A DNA stretch of 64,000 bases, from assembly GCA_037975125.1 (NCBI GenBank), contig CM075862.1:78839843-78903842 (forward strand), written 5' to 3'. Position numbers and translations under genes: made by a program. This document shows, piece by piece, positions 10,072 to 22,899 of this stretch. The notes beneath the pieces are model-generated. The model saw nothing but the letters and a program-made list of their open reading frames with translations, made no database searches and was not told where the DNA came from. This DNA is from Latrodectus hesperus (Eukaryota > Arthropoda > Arachnida > Araneae > Theridiidae). Within the stretch, counting starts at the first letter, position 1, and each line of letters starts with the position of its first letter.

Positions 10072-13000
10072 GGAAATTGTGTTCCAAGTAGTGTTTCAGA
10101 ACCCCTTCTTTTCGTGTTCTTTAGCTGAGTAAGATATATTAAGCTATAAAGGTGAGAATTTTAATTTCGAAATAGTTCCCAGGAAAAAGTAAAGTATAGT
10201 CAGGAATGATAAATGATATGGAAATTACCTTTATGTTCGAGATGGTAACTCTGTCGGTACTTCTTTTTTTTAAAAAAAAAAAAAAATGGGGATTTTACGA
10301 ACTCACAGAACATGAATACACTATCTGCGTGCAATAAAATGGTGTTCCATACAAGAAAATCACCAGTACACAACGAACAGTTCTCATACAAAGTTCCTTA
10401 AACTTCTCCTTAATACAACCAACGTATATATTATTTAAATTGGCAAAATCTCTTTATTTTAAATGAATTTAAAAACCTAAAGGATGAATAACTAATCAAT
10501 AGAGATCTTTAATATCTTATATCTTAACAATCAGTTTACGTTAAAATATTTTATTTTCTTAAAATTATTGAGAAAAAAATTTAACATTCTATTATTTCTT
10601 TTTTAGTATTGTTTTTAACAATTAATAAAAAAATGCTTATATTTCTAATAATTTAAACAAGAAAAATACTTAACTCCTTCTTATTAAAGATTTTTCTAAC
10701 ATAAAAAGACAATTTCAATTTTCTTTCTAAAGTAACAAAATTAATATGCTTGCATTCAGAACGAAAGAAAATGTTAAGCTACAAAACAAGATAGCTATAT
10801 TAATGAGGGCTTATTTTTAAACAATTAGAGACTTAAAGTTGTGTGATAAATTTAATTCGTTTAATGAATTTTAATAATGATAGAGAAGAATTAAAATGGT
10901 TATTTACACTTTTTTTTAATAAAAATGCTTCGCAAATAAAACAAGATAAATATAATTTATCTACATTACAATTTGTTCACGCAAACAAATTTTCAAAATT
11001 TGGTTTTTATTGTCATTATTGTTAATAAATTTACACATCAGAATATTTGTTTTCATCGTTACATTAATAATAAAAATAACGAAAATGCCTAATTTCTTTT
11101 TTTTACTAATTATTCTATTAAAAATATCAATTACAGTGAAAAGCTTGTTTTCAAACATTTACTCTTACATTATAGTGAAATATTTGTATAATTCATTATT
11201 ACGAAAAAAATAATTGTTATAAATTCATTAAAACTCTAAAAATAATTATTTTTAGTAAATTTTTTATATTCTTGATTTCTTTCTCACTAAAAAAATTCTA
11301 TTTCAATTCCACATTGACTTATGTTCATAAAATGTAACACCAAAAATATATAATTCTAGCAACATTATGTTTAATAAAAAATTGCAGTACATTTCAAATT
11401 ACAAAATTCACTACAAATAAAATATTTTCCAATTGCTAATTTCTAACACCAGAAAATTGAAAATAATTACTTTTCACAGAAAATTTTCGCAACTGTAAAA
11501 TGAAATGTTCTTGTTTTTAAGATGCACAACAATAACGCAGAAAATAATAGATTACAAAATATAGACGTTAAAGAGAATTTTAAAGTTCATTTAATCTAAA
11601 ATGTGTGTATCTTATAATTCTATGCACAAATAAAGTGAAAAAAAGAAAAATTGTTAGATATTTTTTTATTTTATCTTTTTCAGCATTTAATCTATATATA
11701 AATATTTTTTCAATCAATAATTCAATTATAAAAAAAATTTGATGCAATACTTTAAATTCCAGAAAATTAATGAAGTAAATTCATTAAAACGAAACTAGTT
11801 TTTTTAAAAATAAAATCTGATTTTTTCAAGGAGCTTAATTACGTGAGCATTAATGTTTATTACAATAGACATCAAGCTTCAAAATAATTAAAAATTTAAT
11901 TACAAAGCTTTTTTTAAGAACAATTTGATAAAAACAACACAATTAAAAATATAATTAAATAAATGAATAGGCAATGAATTTAGCAATCATTAAGACATAT
12001 AAGCGATAATATGAAGTTTTCAAAATTTATTCAATATTGGCTATTAAAACTGCTACACCAAAAAGAAATACATAATAAAATGACAGTCATAGGACTAATA
12101 TATTATACTGAAAATAAAAAGCGATTGAATTTTAAAAAGCTTGAAAGCATAAATCTTTAAGAATTAGTACACAGAGTGATCACTTATGGCTGTGTATTTT
12201 AACTTCACTTATACGCATGGGCGTTGTGACAGATTAGAGAGCGAGCAACATAAACGGCTGGCTATATGCAGCAGTCATAATTCATAGAGTAGTAAACTGG
12301 TGAATGGTAATGTGTAAAATTCAATTTCAAATGTGTATAATGAGCCATGTTCTTGATTTAGAAAGTTTTATATAAATCAGAAATATATTATCAAATCTAA
12401 AAAAAATGTCATTTTGTGTAATTTGATATTTTAAATAAGCGAGATTAAAACTTTACGTCACCTAAACGAATTTACTTAGGCCTTGTATTAATCATTTTGA
12501 CGATCAAAAAATTCTCCTAAGCCGTCTAATTAATGTGAATGTGTATTTGTCTAGTTATCAATTTTGTTTGAGTATTAGAAATGTACATACTCTCATCTAT
12601 AAATAAGATAATTTATGAAATATTACTGAAAAACAAATTCTAAGTGGCAGCACAGAAGTTAACTTTAAATCAATGAAGTTTTTGTTTATTTAAAATAATT
12701 TTATTTTAGCACCAATTTATAACCACAATAACTTCAAAATTTTTTTTAAATTCATGCGAAAGTGTTTTAGCAATTCTCAAACATTGTAATTACAATAGTT
12801 ATAATTGTACTTTGCAATTCATCTAGTTATTTTATAAATTTTTAAATAAAAAAATGAATATTTTAAATGATGATAAGGTAGTTAAATTTAGGTTCAATGA
12901 AAAAAAACACATTTTTGAATTCAGCTCTATAGTTTCGATTTAGATTCTTAGATATTTTTAAGTTCTATACTTTTTTTAAATACTTGACTAATATTATCAA

Positions 13001-13868
13001 AAAGTATCTTTATTTTTAAAATTTAAAAAGGCTAGTAAAGCAATAATTACAAACAATTTTCTTTTATCATATCTTTTTTAATTTAGATTATGATGTTTTA
13101 TAGAAGTCATTCCTCTTAAAACGTATATTTAATTTAACAAATTTTTTTTTCGAGCACAAACTAAAAATCATTTATAAAATGGGTATATTTCTATCTTTAT
13201 TTCTCATCAAAAATTAATATAGATTAACAAACAAAACTTAAAAAGACTTACCATTTTAAATACATCATGTAGAAATGTTTATGGAATCGATAAAATATTT
13301 TAACACAACTAGTCTTGATAAACTGAGTATTAAATTCTTTATCTGCTCATTATGTCAATGAAAAAAGAGTTCAACTGATCTTAAAGAAAAATCAAATTTA
13401 AAACACGCAGCGGAAACGAAATTTTTCAGCTTATAAAATGAAAAATTGTAAAATGCGGCAACAGCAAGGATGAAACACGGATTATTCGTCATTATTTTTG
13501 AATCGTATTCCTAATTATGTATGTTCGTAATTTGTTGTGAATGTAGTTCTTTTTTATTTTTCCTCAGTTGGCTTAAAATTGATTATTCTTTTCTTAATTG
13601 GTCAGATATTGTTCTTTATTTAATAATATTCACTTTGTTACATTTTAAATGTAACGCATTTGATTTAAAATAAATGAACAAAAAAAAAACTATTTATTCA
13701 GATGAAGTCTTAGTTTTTTTTGTCATTAAACGAACATTTTTTTGCACTCTAGGGCTAATTAGAACAGAGCCTACGGTTTAAAGTGGATTCCAAACCATTA
13801 CTAAAATTCAAGACCAAGATAGGTTTCGAACCCTCGAACTGAAGAAAAGAGTGCTAAACATTAGATTG

Positions 13869-14692
13869 CCTGGAACATTAGATTGTACGTGTACCTTCCT
13901 GCGGCTTGAGCACAGCCACCAGGGGCGTCGGCAGGTGGTGGATAGCCGAATGTCCTGTAGGAATGACAGGATAGCATTGAATATAGAATCAGAGGCCGCG
14001 AACCAGCTCCCGTAAACCCTGGTGTTATGCAATCCGTGCCTAGGGCTAATTGGCACCGCGGTATTGGTGTCTTAACGGAGCCTCTAGTTGCTTGGCGAAC
14101 TTCTAGAGTAATTTGCCTTGCCCAGTAACTCAGGCAATGCTGGGTGGACTTATATTACCTGAGCTTTTTTAATTGTTATCTTGTGGCTGAAAAGACACAA
14201 GAAGTAACAAACCTTTCTGCATTTGCAGGTGAAGCCTCTAAAGTAGACCTTGCTGAAAAGACAAGGGAACTCAGAGGTAATCTTTAAAGGGGCAGCAATG
14301 AATCCTTCACTTGAGGTAGAAATGACCTCTAAACCATCTTCTTCTGGTGAAAGTCAGGAAGCTATTCCTAGCATGACTGACTTTCTGACCAGATGGGACT
14401 ATTTCAGCAAGACCTTATCTGCTGGAAATGTCATATTCAAGAGGAAACGGCAGAGCATGTCATTTACGAATGTGAGGCTCTTGCCCTCCCTAAATTAACT
14501 TCTTTAGGCTTCATCCATACTAGAGAGTTACACCTAGACTCCATTAAAGGGTTATCGGACTTTATTAGTAAAGTGGGTGACCCGAGCAATTGGAACTAGG
14601 AAACATTGGGTTTGGAGTTAACGGTACAAAATGCTGATAAAAGCAGAGGTGCCCAATGATATACAAACTCAATTTTTAAGAAGAAGAAGAAG
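13869..14692 (+). mobile_element. Internally deleted copy of LINE-2
   Basis: An 824-bp element flanked by the 10-bp TSD cattagattg (13859-13868 and 14693-14702). It starts cctggaac, as does the full-length LINE-2 at 33991-38977 read on its own strand. It keeps the 5' UTR and the first part of ORF1, then jumps at about 14390 directly to the last part of ORF2 and the 3' UTR, ending in a (GAA)n tail at 14678-14692. The missing interval is about 4.16 kb, corresponding to roughly 34294-38456 of the full copy. It is a defective derivative that can only have moved by borrowing proteins. Confidence 0.9.
14170..14599 (+). pseudogene. Fused remnants of LINE-2 ORF1 start and ORF2 end
   Basis: The ORF1 part reads VAEKTQEVTNLSAFAGEAS..., aligning with the ORF1 start of the complete LINE-2, but the initiator ATG is now GTG. 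The ORF1 frame continues as SKPSSSGESQEA to SMTDFLTR and then crosses the deletion junction near 14390. The ORF2 tail, with the C-terminal CCHC knuckle (CWKCHIQEETAEHVIYEC) and GDPSNWN stop, lies in a different frame (14393-14599), so no joined protein is made. Confidence 0.85.
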
Positions 14693-14722
14693 CATTAGAT
14701 TGTCAGATCAGCTTATTCAAAG

Positions 14723-16607
14723 GAAGATTTTTCAACTATAAAACTTAAAGAAAAATCAGTCTTATAAATTAAAGATTTTATAAATAGGTTCTTAATTTAA
14801 AGAAAAGTATAAAGCCCTTCAAATGCTGTTTTCTGGACTAATTGTCACCATATTATAAATAAAATATCATTTTCAAGGCTTAGATAAATGACAAATCATT
14901 ATAATAATAAAGTGAAAGCTAATTATAAAATTTTTTACATAATTTATGTTTGAAAGTATTTCTACCATGAATAAATACATTTACATCTCATAATTAGAAA
15001 AAAGTTTAAATAATAGTTTAATATTAATTTACTTTAAATATTATTGGAGCATAAATGAATTATAAATTTTTCTTATTTTTTAGTACAGCATTTTTTTCTT
15101 AAAACTAATTATAACTACAGCACACAGTAATATGCATAAATACTAATATAAGACAAATTCAAACAACTTTCTTCTTTTGCATAATATTTTATTTTAAAAA
15201 TATTAATATAGTTTAAGTTTCAAATTTTCAAACTATTAGAATATGTCCAACATTTTTTTTGAAGTAGAAAATACAGTTCCAGATTCTTAATTATAATCAC
15301 CAAAATCTGATAGGAATTTTCCTTGAAGATTTATCGAATATAATTCCCAACGTTTCCTTTTAAATTCGAGAGAAATATATACTCTAATTAAAAGTAATAC
15401 GAACCAAGTTTCAAGAAAAATCAAAACTAATTTCTTTAGATAAATAAATCCCGGATTCCTGAATGGAACGAAAATGGCAAAGAAATATCTGGAATGTAAT
15501 GCAAGCGGGGGAACTTTGGAGATGGAAAAACATTACTCTTCATGTAGAAAAATGTCACAGAAGAATCAGCAACGCCCACGACATAGGAATCTTTCGAACT
15601 TTCTTTGATTGACACGAAGAAATAAAACTCTTTCGTTCCTCCGCAAATTATCTTTTAGAAGATGGTACTTTCTTTTTGGCAATGTAATGGATAGTTTCGT
15701 GGTATTTTCTTTTCGCCGATATTAAATACATCTTTCGATATTTTTCGAACTTTTAATGTACGTATCATTAAATGCGACTATAGGATAATGAAAATTATGA
15801 CAGTTACGGCATACTTTTACTATCAAAATAAAGAAAAGTATAAAAGACATAAATGTTAGTTTCAAGAATACAACGCAAATATATTTTAATGTTTCTGTGT
15901 GTGAAAAAGAACAAATATTTATCGTGAATCGCTTGGAAAATTATCTGATGCCAAAATATAATCAAGAAAATTCTACAATTCTTTACATAAGTGTGATAAG
16001 AATTGAAAATAGGATATTCATGTATAATTCAGAAATTTCACACAAATAAAAACTCAGATAAAAAGATAAGATAGAAAACATGAAAGTAAGCAATTTTAAA
16101 AAATAAAATTTAGAATCAATTGCTTATATTGTTTATTGTCAAAAAAATCATGTTTTAGAAGTTTGACATTAGGTCACTAATGGTACTGAAGCATTGCAGA
16201 CTTATAATTGTTTTCAGCTACCCATTTGCCCATACGTAAACGTTCTAGAAACGAAAAATGTTTGGAGCTTGTGAGGCTGATAATATTTAACGACGTACGA
16301 AGGAAAACACTAAAAATATCAACGACGAACTAAAATGTTTACTATAAATTTGTATCATACGAATATTAAAATATTTTGTTTGATTCTACAATTCGTAGAA
16401 CCGAAGACCAGAAAGATAATTATTTATTTATTAGATTGGTGAATTGGATTTGGTAGCTGATCTCCACAAACACACATGATTGTCAACATTGAGTGGAAAA
16501 AAGTATGTTGATTTTGATGATACCATCAAAATCACATTTTTCAAATCATATATTTTACAGTTTGACTGTAAGCTCTGACACTCTAGACTATATCAAAATA
16601 TAAGTAA
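14723..16607. other. AT-rich spacer with one unique island
   Basis: No gene recognised. About 15440-15720 is less AT-rich and non-repetitive (for example ggaatgtaatgcaagcgggg and cagcaacgcccacgacatag) and could be a conserved non-coding element. The rest is simple AT-rich sequence. Confidence 0.4.
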
Positions 16608-17105
16608 GGGATAGTAATACTCTGGGCTATTATCCTTTTATCTAGGTAGGGCTACCCCTCCAGATCAACATTTCCTTATGTAGCAGAGAAGGGGTAGTAA
16701 TACTCTGAACTATCATCCTTTTATGTAGGTAGGACTACCCCTCCAGATCATCATTTCTTTATGTAGCGAGAGAAGGGATAGTAATACTCTGAACTATCAT
16801 CCTTTTATGTAGGTAGGACTACCCCTCCAGATCAACATTTCCTTATGTAGCGAGTGAAGGGGTAGTAATCTCTGGATTATCATCCTCCTATGTAGGTAGG
16901 ACTATCCCTCCAGATCAACATTTCCTTATGTAGCCAAAGAAAGGATAGTAATACTCTGGACTATCATCGTCCTATAAAGATAGAGGTACTCCTCCAGATC
17001 ATTTCTTTATGTAGCCAGAGAAGGGGTAGTAATACTCTGGACTATCATTCTCTTACGTAGGTAGGAGTACACCCCTAGATCATTTCCTTATGTTGCGAGT
17101 GGCAA
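16608..17105. repeat. Minisatellite, about 83-bp period, six units
   Basis: Units begin with (g)ggtagtaatactctg, pass through ctatcatccttttatgtagg and end cagatcaacatttccttatg. The gtagtaat block occurs at about 16611, 16694, 16778, 16862, 16945 and 17026, giving spacings of 83, 84, 84, 83 and 81 bp. A final partial unit fades out near 17105. Units differ by a few substitutions and small indels, the last two most. Confidence 0.95.
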
Positions 17106-17221
17106 TTCTCCAGACCCTCATTCTTGTATGCAGTTGGAATTAGAGATAATCCTGCAATATGGTCACTGAAACAATGTTTCAGTTAATCGCGTGTTTGAAT
17201 AACGTCTTTTGATATCACTTA

Positions 17222-17408
17222 GTTTGGTTTGGTTTGGTTTGTTTGTCGCTCAACGGTCATTTTTTGTACACGAGGGCTAATTAGACCAGGACTTACGGTT
17301 TAAAGTGGATTCCGAACCACTACAAACATCCATGCCCAAAGTGGGATTCGAACCCACGAACTGTTGAACCGAAGGCAAGAGCGCTAACCATTCGGCTGCC
17401 AGCTCGGC
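17222..17408 (-). mobile_element. SINE-A copy, full length with TSD
   Basis: A 187-bp tRNA-derived SINE read on the minus strand. The head has A-box-like ggcagccgaatggttagcgc and B-box gtgggttcgaatcccac; the tail is (AAACC)n. It is flanked by ttttgatatcactta at 17207-17221 and ttttatatcactta at 17409-17422, a slightly diverged TSD. Transcription would be by RNA polymerase III from the internal boxes. Confidence 0.92.
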
Positions 17409-17422
17409 TTTTATATCACTTA

Positions 17423-18680
17423 ATCAATATAAATTTATAAATGGCGTCATATTGATAATATAATTGATATTGCATTGGTACTGGCTTAGGGATGTTCAGT
17501 GACAATAGTAATTAACTTTACTTTCGTTAATCTATTAATTTCAATAACAGGGAAATAATATTTCTCTTTATTCAATATGACGACGAATTGGTTAAAATAA
17601 TCATGATCTCTGAAGTTCGTACTGCGATCTTCTTCATTATATGATAAATGATCTAAACGTTATCGACTACATCTATTTTTGTATGTTGGTAATTTAATAA
17701 TCAAATTCTGGTTTTGTTATTACAATTGTCAGAATTCCTCAACGACTGCAGCTGTTGTATTTTTTTTAAAATTCTACCAGGGTTTTTATTTATTGTCCTC
17801 TTATTATTTACTCCTCTATTATTACTTAAGAGTACTTATGATTTATCATTGGAATTTTAATTAGTTTACTGAACAACACTTTACAAAATGTTTTAATTTT
17901 GGTTTAAAATTTTTAGGTACATATCGTTCTTTTATTTTTACTTATTCATGAATTCTTTACAGCGCATTACATATTTACCAATCTTTTTTACAGAAGATTA
18001 CTAATACATAGAGCATTCTTTTCTACAATTTAGTAATTTTTACTTTTTCATCAATATTTCATAAATTAAATATACACAAAAAGTTGGAAAATAAAAAATC
18101 ATTTCAAAAGTTTAGTAAAAAATTTTAAAAACAATAAAAATATATATTTATTGAAGTTAAAGTTAAATCTAAAGATAACCTTTTCCACATTTTTAAAAAT
18201 TGTCCACGGAAATTCAGAAAGATATCGAGAATCCAACTGAAAGATAATTTAACATCCTTGTATAATAAATTCAGAGCACTATATTGTACTAAAAATCAAA
18301 AATCTATGATAAAGGACCCTTCCAACTGCTGTCTACATGGGTCTTTTTGTTCATTTTTAACTTTTACTGAAGCACGTTAGAGTTGATATTAAACACAAAT
18401 TCAAGAGCAAATATTAAACAAAAAAATAAAATAATATTAAAATTTTTATATTTAATCCAACTATTAGTCAATTCTCCTCGTTGAAGTAAATATTAAATAA
18501 AAATTTAAATATTAATTTAAATTCTTATTTAATAGTTACTATCAACAGAGTGTTCACTCGTTAGTAGTTAGTTGGATGAAATATAAAGAATTATAGAAAT
18601 TATTTCAATTATAAAAATATTTCCAAAAATTATTTATGAAAAATATTTTAATAATTAATAAAAATTTTTTTATATTATAT
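17423..18680. other. AT-rich spacer
   Basis: No gene, RNA or repeat recognised beyond A/T-rich low-complexity sequence. Confidence 0.6.
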
Positions 18681-18916
18681 TAGGTTGGGAATTAAGATCG
18701 TAATGTTCTGGCTACGATCTTAAAACTGGCTCAACAACTTCTTTGACACCATACCAGGTGATTTTTGGCAGAATGGCATCAACAAATTAGTCGAGAGGTG
18801 GGAAGAGGTAAACACCAATGGCGAATATATAATTGATTAACTTATTGATATAATTATTGTTTTTTGTTTAAATAAAGTCTTTGGTGATAACGCTACGAAC
18901 GTATTCCCCAACCTAA
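18681..18916 (+). mobile_element. Mariner internal-deletion derivative
   Basis: A 236-bp element with inverted ends. The left starts ttaggttgggaattaagatc. The right end, reverse-complemented, starts ttaggttggggaatacgttc. Between them is the C-terminal end of a mariner transposase, NGINKLVERWEEVNTNGEY then IID and a stop (about 18773-18840), matching the usual ERWxxxxxxxGEY ending of that family. Nearly all of the transposase is missing, so this is a MITE-like product. A short stem (agatcgtaatgttctggctacgatct region) lies just inside the left end. Confidence 0.8.
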
Positions 18917-20144
18917 AAATATTAAAATACTTTCAGAAATAATTTCTTTAAAATCTTTGAAAAAAATTTGACAGACCATAAAATTTGTAAAAGTGAAATC
19001 TCTGGATTTCGGAGAATTGACAATACCTTAGCTTATAATCGCGTGGTAAACTTTATTCAATGACTTGATGAAATTGAATAAGATTTAAAGTATTAAGTAT
19101 TTAGATAAAAATTCCTAATTAAATTAATATCAAAGATTTTAAATATATGTAATTCACGTATGAATTGGAAAAAAAAAAAAAAAACACTTGTGACTTACAC
19201 TATGCGCCGTAATTTGAATTCATAACCCAGAAAATAATGTAGATTCTTTTATAATGACAAATCATCTAATTTACTATTCTACGTAATCTAAATAGCTTTC
19301 CTACACATTGTTACAAATTTCTTAACTTTATAATTTTTTTATCGATATTATCAACTTAAATCATTTTTATATACACAATTTAAATATGGTTTACTCAAGT
19401 TTGAATTATTAGAATTTTTCAAAAGTATATTATTCACATATATTTAATAATTTGAGTAAAAAATGGAACTATTTTTATGTAATAATTAAATTGTGTAAGT
19501 TGAAACCATACAATAGATCCCAAATTTAATATTTAAATTATTTCACTGTAAACCCTATTTTTACGGATCATTAAATGTATCAATGATTCTAATTTACTGC
19601 TTTAAATTCAATCCTAAAGACTTGTTTGTAAAATCATCTGATTTTGTTATTTTTAAACTAGGATATCAATTTAAAAGTTAAAAAGAAAATTTCGGTTTCT
19701 AGTTTTTGTACTGCAAGAATATTTTATCTGTATTTGCCTCAGAGATCTATAACAAATAATTTAAATTGTTTATCTCTATAAACACTATATTACTTACATT
19801 TGTATATTTTTATATTATATTAAATTTTAACGCAAATTATTTTAAATAACATATTTATAAAGGAAATATTTTAGGGTTATAAGAACTGCATAATATGTAC
19901 ACTTTAAAAACTACTTACAAAATATAGATTATCTCTTTCAAATATTGTGTCCATTACCTTTTGGTAAACATAAATATTATTTCTGTTTGAATGTCAAATT
20001 ATTTTATACTAGAAATATACCTTTAGTATTAAATAAGTTTAAATATAGTTGCATCTAAAAATATTGAATTACATTACATATATTAAAAATACAAAAATCA
20101 ATTTAAAGTAAGCAAAAAGTTACTTGTAAGATTATTTATTTGAG
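18917..20144. other. AT-rich spacer
   Basis: No gene or repeat recognised; long A/T runs only. Confidence 0.6.
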
Positions 20145-20158
20145 TAGAAATGACTTTA

Positions 20159-20339
20159 TTGGTTTTGGTTGGTTTGTCGCTCAACGGTCATTGTTTGCAC
20201 ACGAGGGCTAATTAGAGCGGGACCTACGATTTAAAGTGGATTCCGAACCACTGCAAATATCCATGCCCAAGGTGGGATTCGAACCCACAAACTGCTGAAC
20301 CGAAGGCAAGAGCACTAACCATTCGGCTGCCAGCTCGGC
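20159..20339 (-). mobile_element. SINE-A copy with perfect 14-bp TSD
   Basis: A 181-bp minus-strand SINE-A flanked by tagaaatgacttta at 20145-20158 and 20340-20353. The B-box (gtgggttcgaatcccacc) is intact. The tail region reads ttggttttggttggtttgtc on the plus strand. The perfect TSD suggests a fairly recent insertion. Confidence 0.95.
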
Positions 20340-20353
20340 TAGAAATGACTTTA

Positions 20354-21070
20354 AGGAGTTTTATCACTACAATGCCATTTTATTGAGCTAAGATAGATAA
20401 AAGTTTGCGAAAGTCCGATTCAGTGTTTTTTGAACTGATCTAATTATCTTTCTTGGTGCATTGAATTTTTTGTAAATCGATATATTATCCGGCTATATAA
20501 TAAGGTTTGCGAGCGTTAAATAATTGTAGAGTTTATTTTCACGAGAATAACATGTGAAACTTTATAGTGTAATGTCAAGTTTCTTAATTTCTTCAAAGTT
20601 ATGAGAAAATTTTTGTAAATTAATCTATTTGTTGGGCAGTTACTGTAGTTTTAAGTCAGAAATACCATTTCTGTGTAATCAAAAATTCATGTATTTGTTT
20701 TTATTAATACAGAAATTTTTTAAAACTTTACTTAATTATCATATTTGAAAAATATTGATTGCATTCCCTTTAAATTATTGGAGTTAAAATTCATTTTTTT
20801 TAGATTACGAAACAATTAGTGGAATATGCACACAGTTTTAGCAATAAATATTATCTTCGTAATTTGTTTTAGTTATGTTAAGCTGCGTTAAATTATTGAA
20901 AATGTGAAATTTTACTGAATTCTACAGTATCAAATTATAACAGATCTATATGTATCAGCACAGCATTATTTAGCAGCATTTTAGATTGCTTCGTCATACA
21001 AAAATACGTATATTTCATTGATTTATCTCAATATTTTAACTAATCGGTATAAACTTTTTTTTATTGATTA
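20354..21070. other. AT-rich spacer
   Basis: Nothing recognised between SINE-A and SINE-B. Confidence 0.6.
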
Positions 21071-21083
21071 ATTATATTCCACT

Positions 21084-21356
21084 GTTGTTGTCGTGTACCA
21101 TCTAAGCTGGCAATATGGGATGCGCTGCTCCACTTTTCCAACTTAACAATATTTTGGTGTGGAGTCCGACTTCTTCAGTACACACATGCCATAGGAACCC
21201 GTTTATAGGGTAGGCAACCATTCACACCTCATTCATACAAGGAAAGGATAAAGACAGGATAGATAGAGAAAGTACATCCATGCCCGAACCGGGATTCGAA
21301 CCCAGGACCTCCCTATCCGCAGTCAGGCACGCTGACCATTAGACAGGTTGAGTGGC
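21084..21356 (-). mobile_element. SINE-B copy with perfect 13-bp TSD
   Basis: A 273-bp minus-strand SINE flanked by attatattccact at 21071-21083 and 21357-21369. The head has the B-box ctgggttcgaatcccggttc followed by ggcatggatgtac. The body holds ccctataaacgggt and the tail shows (CAA)n after a ggcacacgac-like end. The same layout recurs at 22143, 23436 and 44152. Confidence 0.93.
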
Positions 21357-21369
21357 ATTATATTCCACT

Positions 21370-22027
21370 TGTTTATAGTTATTAGAAGGTGTTCTCCACC
21401 AAATTCTTTTGTTAAAGCTGCAAGCTTGGATTTAAATTTTGTCAAACCGTATTTAACCGTAAATTATTGATTTATAATATTTAGAGCATAGTAAGAAAAT
21501 TTTCAAATCAAAGAATGAATTTACATTTTTTTCACTTTATAGACAAGAATGGTTTTAATCATTAATGGTACACCAGCGCACTTTTAATGCAAGTCTTAAA
21601 ATTAATTTCACCATGATATTACTTTAATTTTCCTTTTTAAGTTGATTAATTCTTCAATCGTTGCAATTTTACTCAACACCACAGTATTTGATAAAAGTTA
21701 GGAAGAAATCAATTTGAACTTTATTAAATCTGCAATATTTAAAAAAAAACTTATATATTTTTTTCTAGGGTTTGAAATTATATATTAATTTAAAGACCCG
21801 ATTTAGTTTGGTATACAAAGACAAAAACTAGGGGAGAAGAAAGTACTATATCTGACCTCGCCGAAGACCGTCGTTCTATGGTCGCCAAAAACTCTATAAA
21901 ATTCAACGTTTCTTTTTGATGGTGTTCTCTTTTTGATAATGGGTGCCAATTCATTAATAGACCTCCTCACTTGATTTTGAATGTGATTCAAAATTACAAT
22001 GTCAGTTGTTATAAAATTACAAATTCA
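21370..22027. other. Unassigned stretch with a small orphan ORF
   Basis: A 62-codon minus-strand ORF at 21803-21991 has unusually balanced composition (FGDHRTTVFGEVRYSTFF near its C-terminus). I do not recognise it; it may be part of an unclassified repeat rather than a gene. Confidence 0.3.
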
Positions 22028-22090
22028 GTTGGTTGGTTGGGTTTTATGGCACAATGTCTAAAAATGAACATGCTGCGCCAGACGGATTGT
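22028..22090 (-). mobile_element. Short 3'-end fragment of another retroposon
   Basis: The minus strand reads atccgtctggcgcagcatg then ccataaaacccaaccaacca. A CCAAC-repeat tail after a GC-rich end resembles the 3' terminus of a SINE or LINE. Only about 60 bp is present and there is no second copy here. Confidence 0.4.
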
Positions 22091-22142
22091 TAAGATTACA
22101 TAAATAAGGATCAGAAATGCATCGCAATAAGTTAATTCAATG

Positions 22143-22421
22143 CTGTTGTCGTGTGCCAGCCAGGCTGGCAATATGGGGTGCGCTGCTCCACATTTCCAAC
22201 TGAACCATATTTCTGTGTGGAGTCCAAATTCCTCAGTACACACATGCCATAGGTATCTGTTTATAGGTTAGGCAACCATTCACAACCTATTCATACAAAG
22301 AGAGGACAAAGATAGGATAGACAGAGAGAAAAAAAGTACATCCATGCCCGAACTGGGATTCGCACCCAAGACCTCCCAATTTCCAGTCAAGCACTCTGAC
22401 CACTAGACAGGATGGGTGGCA
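22143..22421 (-). mobile_element. SINE-B copy with TSD
   Basis: Flanked by gttaattcaatg (22131-22142) and gttaatgcaatg (22422-22433), one mismatch. The B-box region is slightly decayed (gggattcgcacccaag on the plus strand). Body and tail match the other SINE-B copies. Confidence 0.92.
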
Positions 22422-22899
22422 GTTAATGCAATGATTTGTTTTTATTTACCAAGTTAGAACTGAACAAGAAGTACTATATAGTAAAACATAAAATGGCTTC
22501 CTTTATTTTAAGCAATGTATTAAGAATTTGTACATAAATGAATTTTTATATTTAAAATGGAAGAACAGAATTTGTTTTGACAAACTCAGAAAAAATTATA
22601 TATGTTAAATTATAAATTTATATTGTGCTTTAATGTAAATTCCGACGAGGCATGTAATTAATAATTTTTTGAAATAAAATTAGGCGCAAGCTCTAATGTA
22701 TACAGCAATATTACATTAATGCTTGTCTTTTATTTCACAGAGTTTGTATTTATAAGGATATGCAAGCTAACTTAACATTACCTAAATTTTGTTTATATGC
22801 AGCTAATTACTGCATAATATATTTTTAGAAAAAAATTTATATAAAATTGCTCATCTTAAAAATATACGTAATGAATTGAAATCTTAAAAGCTGTCGTTG

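Larger units (their letters stand above)
5967..13699. other. Long AT-rich non-coding stretch
   Basis: Nearly 8 kb dominated by A/T runs with only chance ORFs. The 77-codon ORF at 8524-8757 resembles no family I know. Unusual points inside it (an old SINE at 6995-7135 and an island near 9780-10070) are listed separately. If the tomosyn exon at 29777 is real, this is probably intron of that gene. Confidence 0.5.
13700..14722 (-). mobile_element. SINE-A copy split by a LINE insertion
   Basis: The tail and body of a minus-strand SINE-A lie at about 13700-13868 (tttgtcattaaacgaacatt..., agggctaattag, gtggattccaaaccatta, ggtttcgaaccctcgaac). Its tRNA-like head continues after the inserted LINE at 14703-14722 (tcagatcagctt, matching gccagctcggct of other copies). 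The host SINE sequence was duplicated at the insertion as cattagattg. Confidence 0.75.
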
